From positions 1 to 55,154 of the forward strand of contig JBBRWQ010000009.1 in assembly GCA_038249115.1 (NCBI GenBank): 55,154 nucleotides of DNA, in the 5' to 3' direction. The stretch comes from UBA4719 sp038249115. GTDB taxonomy: Bacteria; Actinomycetota; Actinomycetes; Actinomycetales; Dermatophilaceae. A program made the translations under genes and the position numbers. Shown piece by piece: positions 15,747 to 24,080 of the stretch (position 1 is the stretch's first letter; each line of letters opens with the position of its first letter). The notes under the pieces were generated by a model that was given only the letters and a program-made list of their open reading frames with translations, did no database searches and had not been told where the DNA came from.

Positions 15747-16529
15747 GTGAACGCACTGGCCTCCCATCGCCGCCATCCGGCCGCGATTCTGCTCGTCCTG
15801 CTGCTGGGGCTCGTGGCCACCGGGGGGCTGTACACCCTCCTGGCCCCCAAACCTGCCCAGGCTGCTGTAGCCGCCGCTGATCAGACGGCTGCCGGCAAGA
15901 AGCTGTTCCTGGCCAACTGCGCCACCTGCCACGGCCTCAACGCCGAGGGTGGCAAACAAGGCCCCAGCCTGGCCGGCGTGGGCGCCGCAGCCGTCGACTT
16001 CCAGGTGGGCACCGGCCGTATGCCGCTCGCCGGCCCGGCCGTCCAGGCCCCCCGCAGCAACAAGGTCAAGTTCACTGAAGAGCAGATCGCCTCTCTCGCC
16101 GCGTACGTGGCGTCGCTGGCCCCCGGACCGCCGGTTCCCGACGACCAGTACACCAAGGGAGATGGCAACATCGCTCGCGGCAACGAGCTGTTCAAGGTCA
16201 ACTGCGCGATGTGCCACAACTTCGCCGGCTCAGGTGGCGCGCTGACTCGTGGCAAGTACGCGCCGAGCCTGCGCAACGTCACGGGTACTCACATCTACGA
16301 GGCCATGGTGTCCGGACCGCAGTCGATGCCGGTCTTCAACGACACCAACTTGTCGCCCACGGACAAGAACGACATCATCAGCTACCTGCACGAGCTCGAC
16401 AAGAACCAGAATCCGGGCGGCATGACCCTGGGTAACCTCGGGCCGGTCTCCGAGGGAATGTTCATCTGGATCTTCGGTCTGGGGCTGGTTATTGCCGCCG
16501 CCGTGTGGCTCGGCGCGAAGGCCGCGTGA
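15747..16529 (+). CDS. qcrC: Cytochrome bc1 complex dihaem cytochrome c subunit
   Basis: A 260-residue dihaem c-type cytochrome that carries electrons from the bc complex directly to the aa3 oxidase, replacing soluble cytochrome c. An N-terminal hydrophobic segment (about residues 12-32) exports and anchors it; the two haem-binding sites are CATCH (58-62) and CAMCH (153-157), each with a downstream Met region (RMPLAGP and SMPVF); a C-terminal helix (about 236-257) is the second anchor. The GTG start has an ACAGGAG site six bases upstream. It is followed by an unusual 126-base gap before qcrA. Confidence 0.95.
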   Translation: MNALASHRRHPAAILLVLLLGLVATGGLYTLLAPKPAQAAVAAADQTAAGKKLFLANCATCHGLNAEGGKQGPSLAGVGAAAVDFQVGTGRMPLAGPAVQAPRSNKVKFTEEQIASLAAYVASLAPGPPVPDDQYTKGDGNIARGNELFKVNCAMCHNFAGSGGALTRGKYAPSLRNVTGTHIYEAMVSGPQSMPVFNDTNLSPTDKNDIISYLHELDKNQNPGGMTLGNLGPVSEGMFIWIFGLGLVIAAAVWLGAKAA

Positions 16530-16533
16530 CCTG

Positions 16534-16653
16534 ATGCGACGCCCTAGCAACAGCATTCGACGTTATGACGTCGAGCGACGTGATCTTGAACGCCGTGACG
16601 TTGAACGCCATGACCTTGAACATATGTACCGCGAGTCGACGGGACCGAGCTAA
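16534..16653 (+). CDS. Candidate 39-residue ORF made of (RxDxE) repeats between qcrC and qcrA
   Basis: An ATG four bases after the qcrC stop opens a 39-codon frame ending two bases before the qcrA ATG (TAACGATG). Its core is four consecutive five-residue units, RYDVE, RRDLE, RRDVE and RHDLE, flanked by MRRPSNSIR and HMYRESTGPS. The predicted peptide is strongly charged and could form a helix. The start has only a weak ribosome site. Whether it is translated is unknown; its placement exactly filling the gap would allow coupling to qcrA. It may equally be a non-coding repeat that happens to be open in this frame. Confidence 0.35.
   Translation: MRRPSNSIRRYDVERRDLERRDVERHDLEHMYRESTGPS
16561..16620 (+). 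repeat. Four tandem imperfect 15-bp repeats
   Basis: The 60 bases divide exactly into four 15-base units beginning 16561, 16576, 16591 and 16606, consensus CGCCGTGACNTTGAA. Differences between units are mostly at third codon positions of the frame starting at 16534. Confidence 0.85.
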
Positions 16654-16655
16654 CG

Positions 16656-17747
16656 ATGAACGAACACGACACGGAGTCCACGCTGGGTCCGGCAGCAGGG
16701 GCCGACCCCGAACAGCCGGGCACCGCGGTACGTCTCGACCAAGGGCACGTCGAGGGCTCGGGCGGCATACCTGAGCGCTTTGCCGATCCGGGGCTGCCTC
16801 CCCACGTGAACCGCGCCGCAGACCTCGACGAACATGCCGCCCGACGGGCTGAGCGCCAGGTCGCGGCCCTGTTCGCCATCTCAATGGTGGCCACGGTCAT
16901 CTTCCTGGTCGCCTACTTCGCGATCGACCAGAACACGTACAGGTTCGTGCCCGGAATCGGGCAGGCGAATGTGTCAAATATCGTGCTTGGCGTCACGCTT
17001 GGCCTCAGCCTGCTTTTCATCGGCCTCGGCGCGGTCCACTGGGCCAAGACGCTGATGCCCGACACCGAGGTCACCGAGGACCGGCATCCGCAGCGGTCCC
17101 CCGACCTTGCCCGAGCCGAGGCGGTCGAAACGATCATGGCCGGCGGCGAAGCGTCACAGCTGGCGCGCCGCCCGCTGATCAAGTACGCGCTCGGAGGCGC
17201 GTTGGGACTGGTGGGGCTTCCGCTGGCCCTCCAGGTGGCCGGCAGCCTCGGCCCGCTCCCCCAGAACTCGCTGTCAACAACGTTCTGGCGCAAGGGCATG
17301 CGGCTGGTGCGTGACCCAGAACTGACACCCATCAAGGCGTCGGACGTCACCATCGGATCGGTCTTCCACGTGATGCCAGAGGGCATCGACAAGGCCGCCC
17401 ATCTCCTTGAGGAGAAGGGCAAGGCCGCGGTCCTGCTGATGCGCATGGACCCCGACCAGATCCTGGTCGCCAAGGAACGCGACTGGGGCCACGACGGGAT
17501 CATCGCCTACTCCAAGATCTGCACCCACGTGGGCTGCCCCGTGGGTCTCTACGAGCAGCAGACCCACCACTTGTTGTGCCCATGTCACCAGTCGACCTTC
17601 GACGTGACCCAGGACTGCAAGGTCATCTTCGGTCCGGCACACCGCCCGTTGCCGCAGCTGAAGATCACTGTTGATGCCGACGGTTACCTGGTGGCCGACG
17701 CGCCGTTCCGCGAAGCGGTCGGTCCGAGCTTCTGGGAGCGTGGATGA
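16656..17747 (+). CDS. qcrA: Cytochrome bc1 complex Rieske iron-sulfur subunit
   Basis: A 363-residue actinobacterial Rieske protein. After a hydrophilic N-terminus there are three hydrophobic helices (about residues 70-88, 107-127 and 178-195). The 2Fe-2S ligands are in CTHVGC (289-294) and CPCHQS (308-313), with a GPAHRPLPQLK segment after them. It transfers electrons from menaquinol to the dihaem cytochrome. The ATG start is two bases after the repeat-containing short ORF and has a poor ribosome site (GGGACCGAG), so coupling to an upstream frame is plausible. It overlaps qcrB by four bases (ATGA). Confidence 0.95.
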   Translation: MNEHDTESTLGPAAGADPEQPGTAVRLDQGHVEGSGGIPERFADPGLPPHVNRAADLDEHAARRAERQVAALFAISMVATVIFLVAYFAIDQNTYRFVPGIGQANVSNIVLGVTLGLSLLFIGLGAVHWAKTLMPDTEVTEDRHPQRSPDLARAEAVETIMAGGEASQLARRPLIKYALGGALGLVGLPLALQVAGSLGPLPQNSLSTTFWRKGMRLVRDPELTPIKASDVTIGSVFHVMPEGIDKAAHLLEEKGKAAVLLMRMDPDQILVAKERDWGHDGIIAYSKICTHVGCPVGLYEQQTHHLLCPCHQSTFDVTQDCKVIFGPAHRPLPQLKITVDADGYLVADAPFREAVGPSFWERG

Positions 17748-19558
17748 GCAACGCAGCCATTCCGAAGGGCGCCGCGGGTCTGCGCGCCAAGGACGCCAGG
17801 CCTGAGCCGGCCGCTGGAGGGCCGATGGCCAAAGCCGGTGGTCTTGCGGGGTGGGTGGATGACCGCACCGGCGCAGCCAGGCCGCTGAGCTACCTGCTCA
17901 AGAAGGTCTTCCCAGACCACTGGTCGTTCATGCTCGGCGAGATCGCGATGTTCTCGCTGATCATCTTGCTGCTGACCGGAACGTTCCTGACCTTCTGGTT
18001 CGTCCCCAGCGCCGGTCAGGTGATCTACAACGGCTCGTACGTGCCGCTCAAGGGCATCGCGATGAGCGAGGCGTTCAGATCCACCGTTGACATCAGCTTT
18101 GACGTCCGCGGCGGGCTGATCATCCGCCAGATCCACCACTGGGCAGCCCTGATGTTCACCGCCTCGATCACGGTGCACATGTTCCGGGTCTTCTTCACCG
18201 GCGCGTTTCGCAAGCCACGCGAGGTCAACTGGGTCATTGGCACGATCTTGTCCCTGCTGGCTATCAACGAGGGCTTCACCGGGTACTCCCTTCCGGACGA
18301 CCTGCTCTCGGGCACCGGTCTGCGGGCGGTCGAGGGCTTCATGCAGTCCGTCCCCGTCGTGGGCTCCTACCTCGCCTACTTCGTCTTCGGCGGCGCGTTC
18401 CCCGGCGAGGCGATCATCCCCCGGCTTTACACGACCCATGTGCTCCTGCTGCCAGCCATCATCGTCGGGTTGTTCACCGCCCACATCGTGCTTGTTGCCG
18501 TGCACAAGCACACCCAGTACCCCGGCCCGGGCAAGACGAACGACAACGTGGTCGGCTACCCGTTCATGCCGGTCTACATGGCCAAGGCCGGCGGCTTCTT
18601 GTTCATTGTCTTCGGCATCACGACCTTGATGGCGGCCCTGGTCACAATCAACCCGATCTGGTTGTACGGCCCCTATGACCCGTCACCGGTGACCGCCGGC
18701 TCACAACCTGACTGGTACATGGGCTTCGCGGACGGGGCGTTACGCCTGTTTCCCGGCTTCTTCGAGTTCCAGGCCTTCGGCTACACCCTGAGCCTGAACG
18801 TGTTCATCCCATCACTGGTCGTGATGCCACTTCTGTATGGCATCGCCGGGGCATACCCGTTCATCGAGTCCTGGGTCACCGGTGACAAGCGCGAGCACCA
18901 CCTGCTCGATCGCCCGCGCAACGCCCCCGCCCGAACAGGGCTGGGCGTCATGGCACTCAGCTTCTACCTCATCCTGTTCTTCGCAGCCGGCGACGACCTG
19001 ATCGCCATCAAGCTGGGATTGTCCGTCAACGACATCGTCAGGGCGCTGCAGGTCCTGCTGATCGTGGTCCCGCCGCTGGCCTACTGGGTGACCAAGCGGA
19101 TCTGTCTGAGCCTGCAGCGCCACGATCGCGACCTGGTTCTTCATGGCCGCGAGACCGGGCGTCTCGTCCGCACTGCGGAAGGCAAGTTCTTCGAGGTGCA
19201 CCAGCCTCTGCCCGAGCACACCCGGTGGGCGCTGGTGCAGCACGCGTCAGGAGAACCCGTGCAGGTCGCTGCAACTATCGACGACAACGGGGTGCGCCGG
19301 CCCGGCGCCCTCAAGGAGCGCCTGCGTAGCAGAGTCTCGAGGTTCTACTTCGCTGAAACCGTCCCACCCGTGACACCGGCTGAGCTTGCCGCTGCTCATC
19401 ACGACGGCACCGCACACGAGGCGATCGAGGCCGGTCCGGACGATGTTGAGCAGCCCTGGGTCAGAGCACTGCACGGTGGTGCCGATGAGCGCCCCGAGGC
19501 AGACGCCTACGCCCCTCATGAGCACGAGGTCGATCCCGACTCCACCCCTGCGCGCTGA
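17744..19558 (+). CDS. qcrB: Cytochrome bc1 complex cytochrome b subunit
   Basis: A 604-residue cytochrome b of the menaquinol-oxidising bcc complex. The haem-ligand regions are visible as HHWAALMFTASITVHMF and the later YTTHVLLLPAIIVGLFTAHIVLVAVHKH stretches; the quinol-site PEWY equivalent is PDWYMGF near residue 323. Around eight transmembrane helices are followed by a long hydrophilic C-terminal tail (about the last 130 residues), as in other actinobacterial QcrB. Start overlaps the qcrA stop. It is the last gene of the ctaE-qcr operon, followed by a structured intergenic region. Confidence 0.95.
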   Translation: MSNAAIPKGAAGLRAKDARPEPAAGGPMAKAGGLAGWVDDRTGAARPLSYLLKKVFPDHWSFMLGEIAMFSLIILLLTGTFLTFWFVPSAGQVIYNGSYVPLKGIAMSEAFRSTVDISFDVRGGLIIRQIHHWAALMFTASITVHMFRVFFTGAFRKPREVNWVIGTILSLLAINEGFTGYSLPDDLLSGTGLRAVEGFMQSVPVVGSYLAYFVFGGAFPGEAIIPRLYTTHVLLLPAIIVGLFTAHIVLVAVHKHTQYPGPGKTNDNVVGYPFMPVYMAKAGGFLFIVFGITTLMAALVTINPIWLYGPYDPSPVTAGSQPDWYMGFADGALRLFPGFFEFQAFGYTLSLNVFIPSLVVMPLLYGIAGAYPFIESWVTGDKREHHLLDRPRNAPARTGLGVMALSFYLILFFAAGDDLIAIKLGLSVNDIVRALQVLLIVVPPLAYWVTKRICLSLQRHDRDLVLHGRETGRLVRTAEGKFFEVHQPLPEHTRWALVQHASGEPVQVAATIDDNGVRRPGALKERLRSRVSRFYFAETVPPVTPAELAAAHHDGTAHEAIEAGPDDVEQPWVRALHGGADERPEADAYAPHEHEVDPDSTPAR

Positions 19559-19580
19559 GCCAACCAGCGAGCGGGCAAGG

Positions 19581-19603
19581 TGGGGTGCGGGACAAGCACC
19601 CCA
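19581..19603 (+). terminator. Hairpin after qcrB (module A)
   Basis: Perfect 8-bp stem (19581-19588 with 19596-19603) and 7-base loop, 22 bases after the qcrB stop. There is no U-tract, so it may be a 3'-end stabiliser or a factor-assisted terminator. Confidence 0.5.
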
Positions 19604-19622
19604 TCAACCACGCGAGCACGGA

Positions 19623-19683
19623 GGGGTGTGGGCCGCGTAGCCCATCAAGGGAGCCTGCGAGCAGGGCCAGCGGCCCATACCCC
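19623..19683 (+). other. Long inverted repeat with alternative inner hairpins (module B)
   Basis: The arms 19623-19635 and 19671-19683 pair over 13 positions as plus-strand RNA (one G-U). The left arm can instead form a local 5-bp hairpin (19629-19633 with 19640-19644), and the interior contains CCTG/CAGG (19654-19657 with 19662-19665). It lies between convergent qcrB and the DUF167 gene. Confidence 0.5.
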
Positions 19684-19706
19684 GTCGCGCGGCGCCACCG
19701 ATGAGC

Positions 19707-20015
19707 TCAACTGCCCAGCAGCTCCACCAGTCGCGTTGAGAGGTCGCGCTCATCACCCCGTAGCTCCAGAACCTTGGTCCGCGAGGTCAGGCCACTGACC
19801 AGGTCCACCTCAGCCCGGCGCAGACCGAACTCCTTGGCAACCGCCTTCAGGACAGCCTCGGTCGCAGCCCCGTCGACCGCCCGCGGAGCCACGCTGACGA
19901 TCAGGATCACGCCCTGACCGTCTGACCCGTCGCCATACTGCCCTCCGACCTTGGGCCGGGACGCTCCGGGCTTGACCCGCACGCTCACTCTCACCCGGCC
20001 ATTGTGTCGTGTCAC
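19707..20015 (-). CDS. DUF167 / YggU-family protein
   Basis: A 102-residue member of the small YggU/DUF167 family, whose function is unknown. The family pattern VRVKPGASRPKVGG (about residues 10-23), a central VSVAPRAVDGAATEAVLKAVAKEFG and a closing LVSGLTSRTKVLEL are all present. The GTG start (MTRHNGR) has no strong ribosome site. It diverges from the metallopeptidase gene by about 50 bases and converges on qcrB. Confidence 0.85.
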   Translation of the reverse strand: MTRHNGRVRVSVRVKPGASRPKVGGQYGDGSDGQGVILIVSVAPRAVDGAATEAVLKAVAKEFGLRRAEVDLVSGLTSRTKVLELRGDERDLSTRLVELLGS

Positions 20016-20066
20016 GAAGCACCATCCGGGCGTCAGGGTCCGCTTCGCCGTGGCAGGCTGGTGGAT

Positions 20067-20417
20067 GTGCTGAGGATGACCGCGGAAGAGTTCGACGAAG
20101 CCGTCGGGGACGCGCTCGACGAGGTCCCTGCCGAGCTGCTTGCCCTGATGGACAACGTGGTGTTCCTCGTGGAGGACGAACCGGCCTCAGATGATCCGGA
20201 CCTTCTCGGCGTCTATGACGGCACCCCGTTGACCGAGCGTGACGGCGGCTGGGCTGGGGCGCTGCCGGACCGGATCACCATCTTCAGGGGTCCGACTCTG
20301 CGAATGTGCGAGACGCGCGAGGAGGTCCTTGACGAGGTGGCGGTCACCGTGGTGCACGAGATCGCGCACCACTTCGGCATCGACGACCTGCGGCTGCACG
20401 AGCTGGGTTGGGACTGA
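20067..20417 (+). CDS. Minimal metallopeptidase family protein (HExxH)
   Basis: A 116-residue protein of the zincin-like 'metallopeptidase family' (DUF1025 type). It keeps the family segments ALMDNVVFLVED, LLGVYDGTPLTER, LPDRITIFRGP and the zinc-binding VVHEIAHHFGIDD, with HEIAH as HExxH. The role of these tiny zincins is not established. I prefer the GTG at 20067 because homologues usually begin three to four residues before the TAEEF helix; GTG at 20061 and ATG at 20076 are in the same frame and cannot be excluded. It converges closely with the L,D-transpeptidase gene. Confidence 0.8.
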   Translation: MLRMTAEEFDEAVGDALDEVPAELLALMDNVVFLVEDEPASDDPDLLGVYDGTPLTERDGGWAGALPDRITIFRGPTLRMCETREEVLDEVAVTVVHEIAHHFGIDDLRLHELGWD

Positions 20418-20433
20418 ACGGACGCCCGCAGAG

Positions 20434-21675
20434 TCAGGCGAGCGCGCTCTGGGCCTTCCAGCCGGCGAAGTCGTAGACCCAGACGCCGATGCCCTCGGTC
20501 GGTTTGAAGGGACGGGAGGAGCCGGTGAACTTGACCACGTCGCCCATCCTGGAGTTCTTGAACATCCACTCGGCATTGGCAGGCGCCATGTTGGTGCAGC
20601 CATGCGACACGTTCTGGGAGCCCTGTGCATTGACCGACCAGGGCGCGGAGTGGAGGAACTCCCCCGTCCAGGTGACCCGAAGGTTCCACTTGGTGTCGAT
20701 CTTGTAGTAGTTGGGGTCACCCTTGGGAATGCCGACCGTCGCCGAGTCCATCGTGATGGCGGCGTTGCGTTCGATGATGACCTTGGTGCCGTAGCGGGTC
20801 TCGGTGAGCGCCCCCGGCTTGCCGGTGCTCACCGGGATCGTGCGAATCACCACGCCATCGCGACGAACCACCAGCGTGTGGAGGCGCATGTCCACCGTGC
20901 TCACCATGGACGAGCCGACGGTGAAGCTCGCCTGGTCATCACCGACGATCCACTTGTCGGCCCCGGTCTGGAGGCCGTGCAGCGGTGTAGACACGGTGAT
21001 TTTGGTCCCGGGGAACCAGAAGTCCTTGGGGCGCCACATCAGCTGGCGGTTGTCGAGCCAGCCCCATGCGCCCTGCTGCACCGGAACCGTCGTGACCTTC
21101 ACTCGCTTCTCGACTTCGGCACGCTGAGCCCTGGTGATCACCCCCGAGTCGAACTGGACGATGACCGGCATACCGACGCCCACCACGCCACCGTTGGGTA
21201 TCAAGCCGTACGTCGCCCTCACCTTAGGCACCAGGGTCGTGAAGGTTGAGATGGTCGTTGTCGCCGTCCCGTCGGGCCCGGTCGACGCCACAGTCAGGCT
21301 GTATGTCGTGGCTGGTCGAAGCAGCTCGCTGTTCGTCCAGCTCCCGTCGTCCCCCGCACGCACTGGAACGTTCTCACCCTTGGTATCCACGAGTGTCACT
21401 GTGCCCAGCGTGCCGGTGACGGCCTTCACGGTCACAGGAACGTTGGGCGCGACGCCGGTGGCAAGATCAGCGGGGACGACGTCCAACTCTGCGGGAGTGG
21501 TCGTGGGCGTGGGAGTGACCTCGGGCGTGCTGACGCTAGGCTCCGCCCCCGTGGCGGCAGGGCCACCCGTGCGTCCGACCGCAATGCCCTGGCAGGCGCT
21601 CAACACGATGCTCAGCGTCACGAGCACAGCCGCGAAACCGCCCCATGACCGGGACCTCGCTGATGGTGCGTTCAC
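20434..21675 (-). CDS. L,D-transpeptidase lipoprotein with Ig-like domains
   Basis: A 413-residue lipoprotein that forms 3-3 cross-links in peptidoglycan outside the membrane. The signal peptide ends in the lipobox LSAC (Cys at about residue 27), followed by a Gly/Pro/Thr-rich linker, two Ig-like domains (about 60-250) and a YkuD catalytic domain with the active-site signature SHGCTNM near residue 370. The architecture matches mycobacterial Ldt proteins. I chose the GTG at 21675, which leaves a compact signal peptide; the GTG at 21717 has a G-rich upstream stretch and would add 14 residues. About 220 bases separate it from ctaF; I see no gene there. Confidence 0.88.
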   Translation of the reverse strand: MNAPSARSRSWGGFAAVLVTLSIVLSACQGIAVGRTGGPAATGAEPSVSTPEVTPTPTTTPAELDVVPADLATGVAPNVPVTVKAVTGTLGTVTLVDTKGENVPVRAGDDGSWTNSELLRPATTYSLTVASTGPDGTATTTISTFTTLVPKVRATYGLIPNGGVVGVGMPVIVQFDSGVITRAQRAEVEKRVKVTTVPVQQGAWGWLDNRQLMWRPKDFWFPGTKITVSTPLHGLQTGADKWIVGDDQASFTVGSSMVSTVDMRLHTLVVRRDGVVIRTIPVSTGKPGALTETRYGTKVIIERNAAITMDSATVGIPKGDPNYYKIDTKWNLRVTWTGEFLHSAPWSVNAQGSQNVSHGCTNMAPANAEWMFKNSRMGDVVKFTGSSRPFKPTEGIGVWVYDFAGWKAQSALA

Positions 21676-21894
21676 GTCGTACCGACTCTCAGGTAACGGC
21701 CAATGGCCGAATCTCACCGGACCCCCCGTGAGGCCGGTCTTATGGACAGACGCCCCAATGCCCCCCTGTGGCTGGCTTCATGGCGTCACGAAGAAGTGCC
21801 TCACCACGATCAGGATCTTGTCTCGTTCGACGTCGGTTCAGTTTACGCCCTGCGCTGCACAACTGGGCGACACAGCGCGCGGGCGCGCCACGAA

Positions 21895-22296
21895 TCAGAC
21901 GGCGTGCTCGCCACGGAAGTACTCGAACGTCCAGCCGATGAGGGCCAGGGTGGTCAGAAACAGACCGATGATGAACAGCCACCAGCCGACGGCAAGACCG
22001 AGGAAGACGACCGCAGCGGAGGCGGCCAACGCCAGCGGCCACCAGCTGTAGGGGCTGAAGAACCCGTACTCGCCTTCGGCCGCCGAGATCAGGGCTGTGG
22101 GGTCGTCCTCAGGGCGAGGGTCCAGCTTGCGGCCCGTCTCCCACAGGTAGAAGCCGATCAAGGCTGCCAGTCCTGCGCACAGATATAGCGCGAATGGCCC
22201 CACCGGTTCGCTCCAGTGGGTCGCCGTCCCGTAGATCGTCCCCATCACGACGAAGAACGTTCCGATCACGACGAAGAGTCTGAACTCGACCTTCAC
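21895..22296 (-). CDS. ctaF: Cytochrome c oxidase subunit 4, actinobacterial type
   Basis: A 133-residue membrane protein of four predicted helices, the actinobacterial accessory subunit 4 of the aa3 oxidase. Recognisable elements are the N-terminal MKVEFRLFVVIGTFF, the EDDP/EGEYGFFSPYSWWPL segment between helix pairs and a final WTFEYFRGEHAV. It overlaps ctaD by four bases. Together with CtaC, CtaD and CtaE it builds the oxidase half of the bcc-aa3 supercomplex. Confidence 0.93.
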   Translation of the reverse strand: MKVEFRLFVVIGTFFVVMGTIYGTATHWSEPVGPFALYLCAGLAALIGFYLWETGRKLDPRPEDDPTALISAAEGEYGFFSPYSWWPLALAASAAVVFLGLAVGWWLFIIGLFLTTLALIGWTFEYFRGEHAV

Positions 22297-24080
22297 GGCG
22301 CGTCCACCCCCCTGACCTGCTGGTCATCTGCGCTGCCTGCGACCGGCACTCCGCCTTGGCCCGCGCTGTCCAGTTCGTTCTCGCTGAGCAAGGTACTCAC
22401 AATGCGCTGGTCCGCCTCGGGCGTGTCGTAGACAACGGAATCGGGGTGGTGCAGGTCGAAGGCCGGGCGCTCGGAGCGGATCCGCGGGATCGACTCGAAG
22501 TTGTGCCGGGGCGGCGGGCACGACGTGGCCCACTCCAGCGAGGCACCGTAACCCCACGGGTCGTCGGTCTCGACCAGCGGAGCCGTCCGGTAGGTCTTCC
22601 ACACGTTGTAGAGGAACGGAAGGGTCGAGGCCCCGAGCAGGAAAGCGCCAACGCTGGAGACCTGGTTCATCCAGGTGAAGCCGTCTTCGGGCAGGAAGTC
22701 GGCATAACGACGCGGCATACCCACGATGCCGAGCAGGTGCTGGATCAGGAACGTGGTGTGGAAGCCGATGAACAACATCCAGAAATGGATCTTGCCGAGC
22801 TTCTCGTCCAGCATCCGGCCGGTGAACTTGGGCCACCAGAAGTAGAAGCCGGCGAACATGGCGAACACGACGGTGCCGAATACCACGTAGTGGAAGTGCG
22901 CCACCACGAAGTAGGAGTCGGTGACATGGAAGTCCAGCACCGGGCTGGACAAGATGATGCCGGTCAGCCCACCGAAGAGGAACGTCGTCAGGAAGCCGAT
23001 GGCCCACAGCATCGGCGTCTCGAAGGTCACAGACCCGCCCCACATCGTGCCAATCCAGTTGACGAACTTCACCCCGGTCGGCACTGCGATGAGCATGGTC
23101 ATGATGGCGAAGAACGGGAGCAGGACCTGGCCGGTCGCGTACATGTGGTGGGCCCAGACGCTCACCGAGAGGGCCGCGATGGCGATCGTCGCGAAGATCA
23201 TGCTCTTGTAGCCGAACAACGGCTTGCGTGAGAACACCGGCAGGATCTCGCTGATGATGCCGAAGAACGGCAACGCGATGATGTAGACCTCAGGGTGGCC
23301 GAAGAACCAGAACAGGTGCTGCCAGAGCATCGCGCCACTGTTGCTCGGGTCGAACACGTGGGCCCCGAGTCGGCGGTCCGCGCCCAGAGCGAAGAGGGCA
23401 GAGGCCAGCACGGGGAAGGCCATCAGGATCATGATCGACGTGACCAGGATGGTCCAGGTGAACAACGGCATCCGGAACATGGTCATGCCGGGAGCGCGCA
23501 GGCAGACGATCGTGGTGATGAAGTTGACCCCACCCAGGATCGTGCCGAAACCGGCTAGCGCCAGGCCGAAGACCCAGAGGTCACCGCCCAGGCCAGGGCT
23601 GTACGCCACGTCCGAGAGCGGCGCGTAGGCGAACCATCCGAACGAAGCCGCGCCGGACGGGGTGAGGAACCCGGCAGAGGCGATCAGCCCACCGAACAGA
23701 TACAGCCAGTAGGCGAGCATGTTCAGCCGGGGGAAGGCGACGTCCGGCGCGCCGATCTGAATCGGCATGAGGGCGTTGGCGAATCCGGCAAAGAGCGGCG
23801 TCGCGAACAGCAGCAACATGATCGTGCCGTGCATGGTGAACAGCTGGTTGTACTGCTCGGGGTTGTCCACGATCTGCAGACCCGGCGCGAAGAGCTCGGC
23901 CCGGATCAGCATGGCGAGCAGCCCCCCAATCATGAAGAAGCTGAACGAGGTGATGAAGTAGAGGTTGCCGATCACCTTGTGGTCGGTCGTGGTGACCCAC
24001 TTGACCACGGTCTGTCCCGGCGAACGACGACGGGTGGATGGGTCGACCTGGAAGGACGCGGTCGTTTGCACGCTGGACAT
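22293..24080 (-). CDS. ctaD: Cytochrome c oxidase (aa3) subunit I
   Basis: A 595-residue haem-copper oxidase subunit I, which holds haem a, haem a3 and CuB and reduces oxygen to water while pumping protons. Diagnostic segments include the N-terminal FTMHGTIMLLL (haem a ligand), WQHLFWFFGHPEVYIIALP with the cross-linked His/Tyr pair, VWAHHMYATG (CuB ligands) and VAHFHYVVFG (haem ligands). Twelve helices are expected and the length is normal for actinobacteria. It overlaps ctaC by one base (TGATG) and ctaF by four, so all three are translationally coupled. Confidence 0.97.
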   Translation of the reverse strand: MSSVQTTASFQVDPSTRRRSPGQTVVKWVTTTDHKVIGNLYFITSFSFFMIGGLLAMLIRAELFAPGLQIVDNPEQYNQLFTMHGTIMLLLFATPLFAGFANALMPIQIGAPDVAFPRLNMLAYWLYLFGGLIASAGFLTPSGAASFGWFAYAPLSDVAYSPGLGGDLWVFGLALAGFGTILGGVNFITTIVCLRAPGMTMFRMPLFTWTILVTSIMILMAFPVLASALFALGADRRLGAHVFDPSNSGAMLWQHLFWFFGHPEVYIIALPFFGIISEILPVFSRKPLFGYKSMIFATIAIAALSVSVWAHHMYATGQVLLPFFAIMTMLIAVPTGVKFVNWIGTMWGGSVTFETPMLWAIGFLTTFLFGGLTGIILSSPVLDFHVTDSYFVVAHFHYVVFGTVVFAMFAGFYFWWPKFTGRMLDEKLGKIHFWMLFIGFHTTFLIQHLLGIVGMPRRYADFLPEDGFTWMNQVSSVGAFLLGASTLPFLYNVWKTYRTAPLVETDDPWGYGASLEWATSCPPPRHNFESIPRIRSERPAFDLHHPDSVVYDTPEADQRIVSTLLSENELDSAGQGGVPVAGSADDQQVRGVDAP

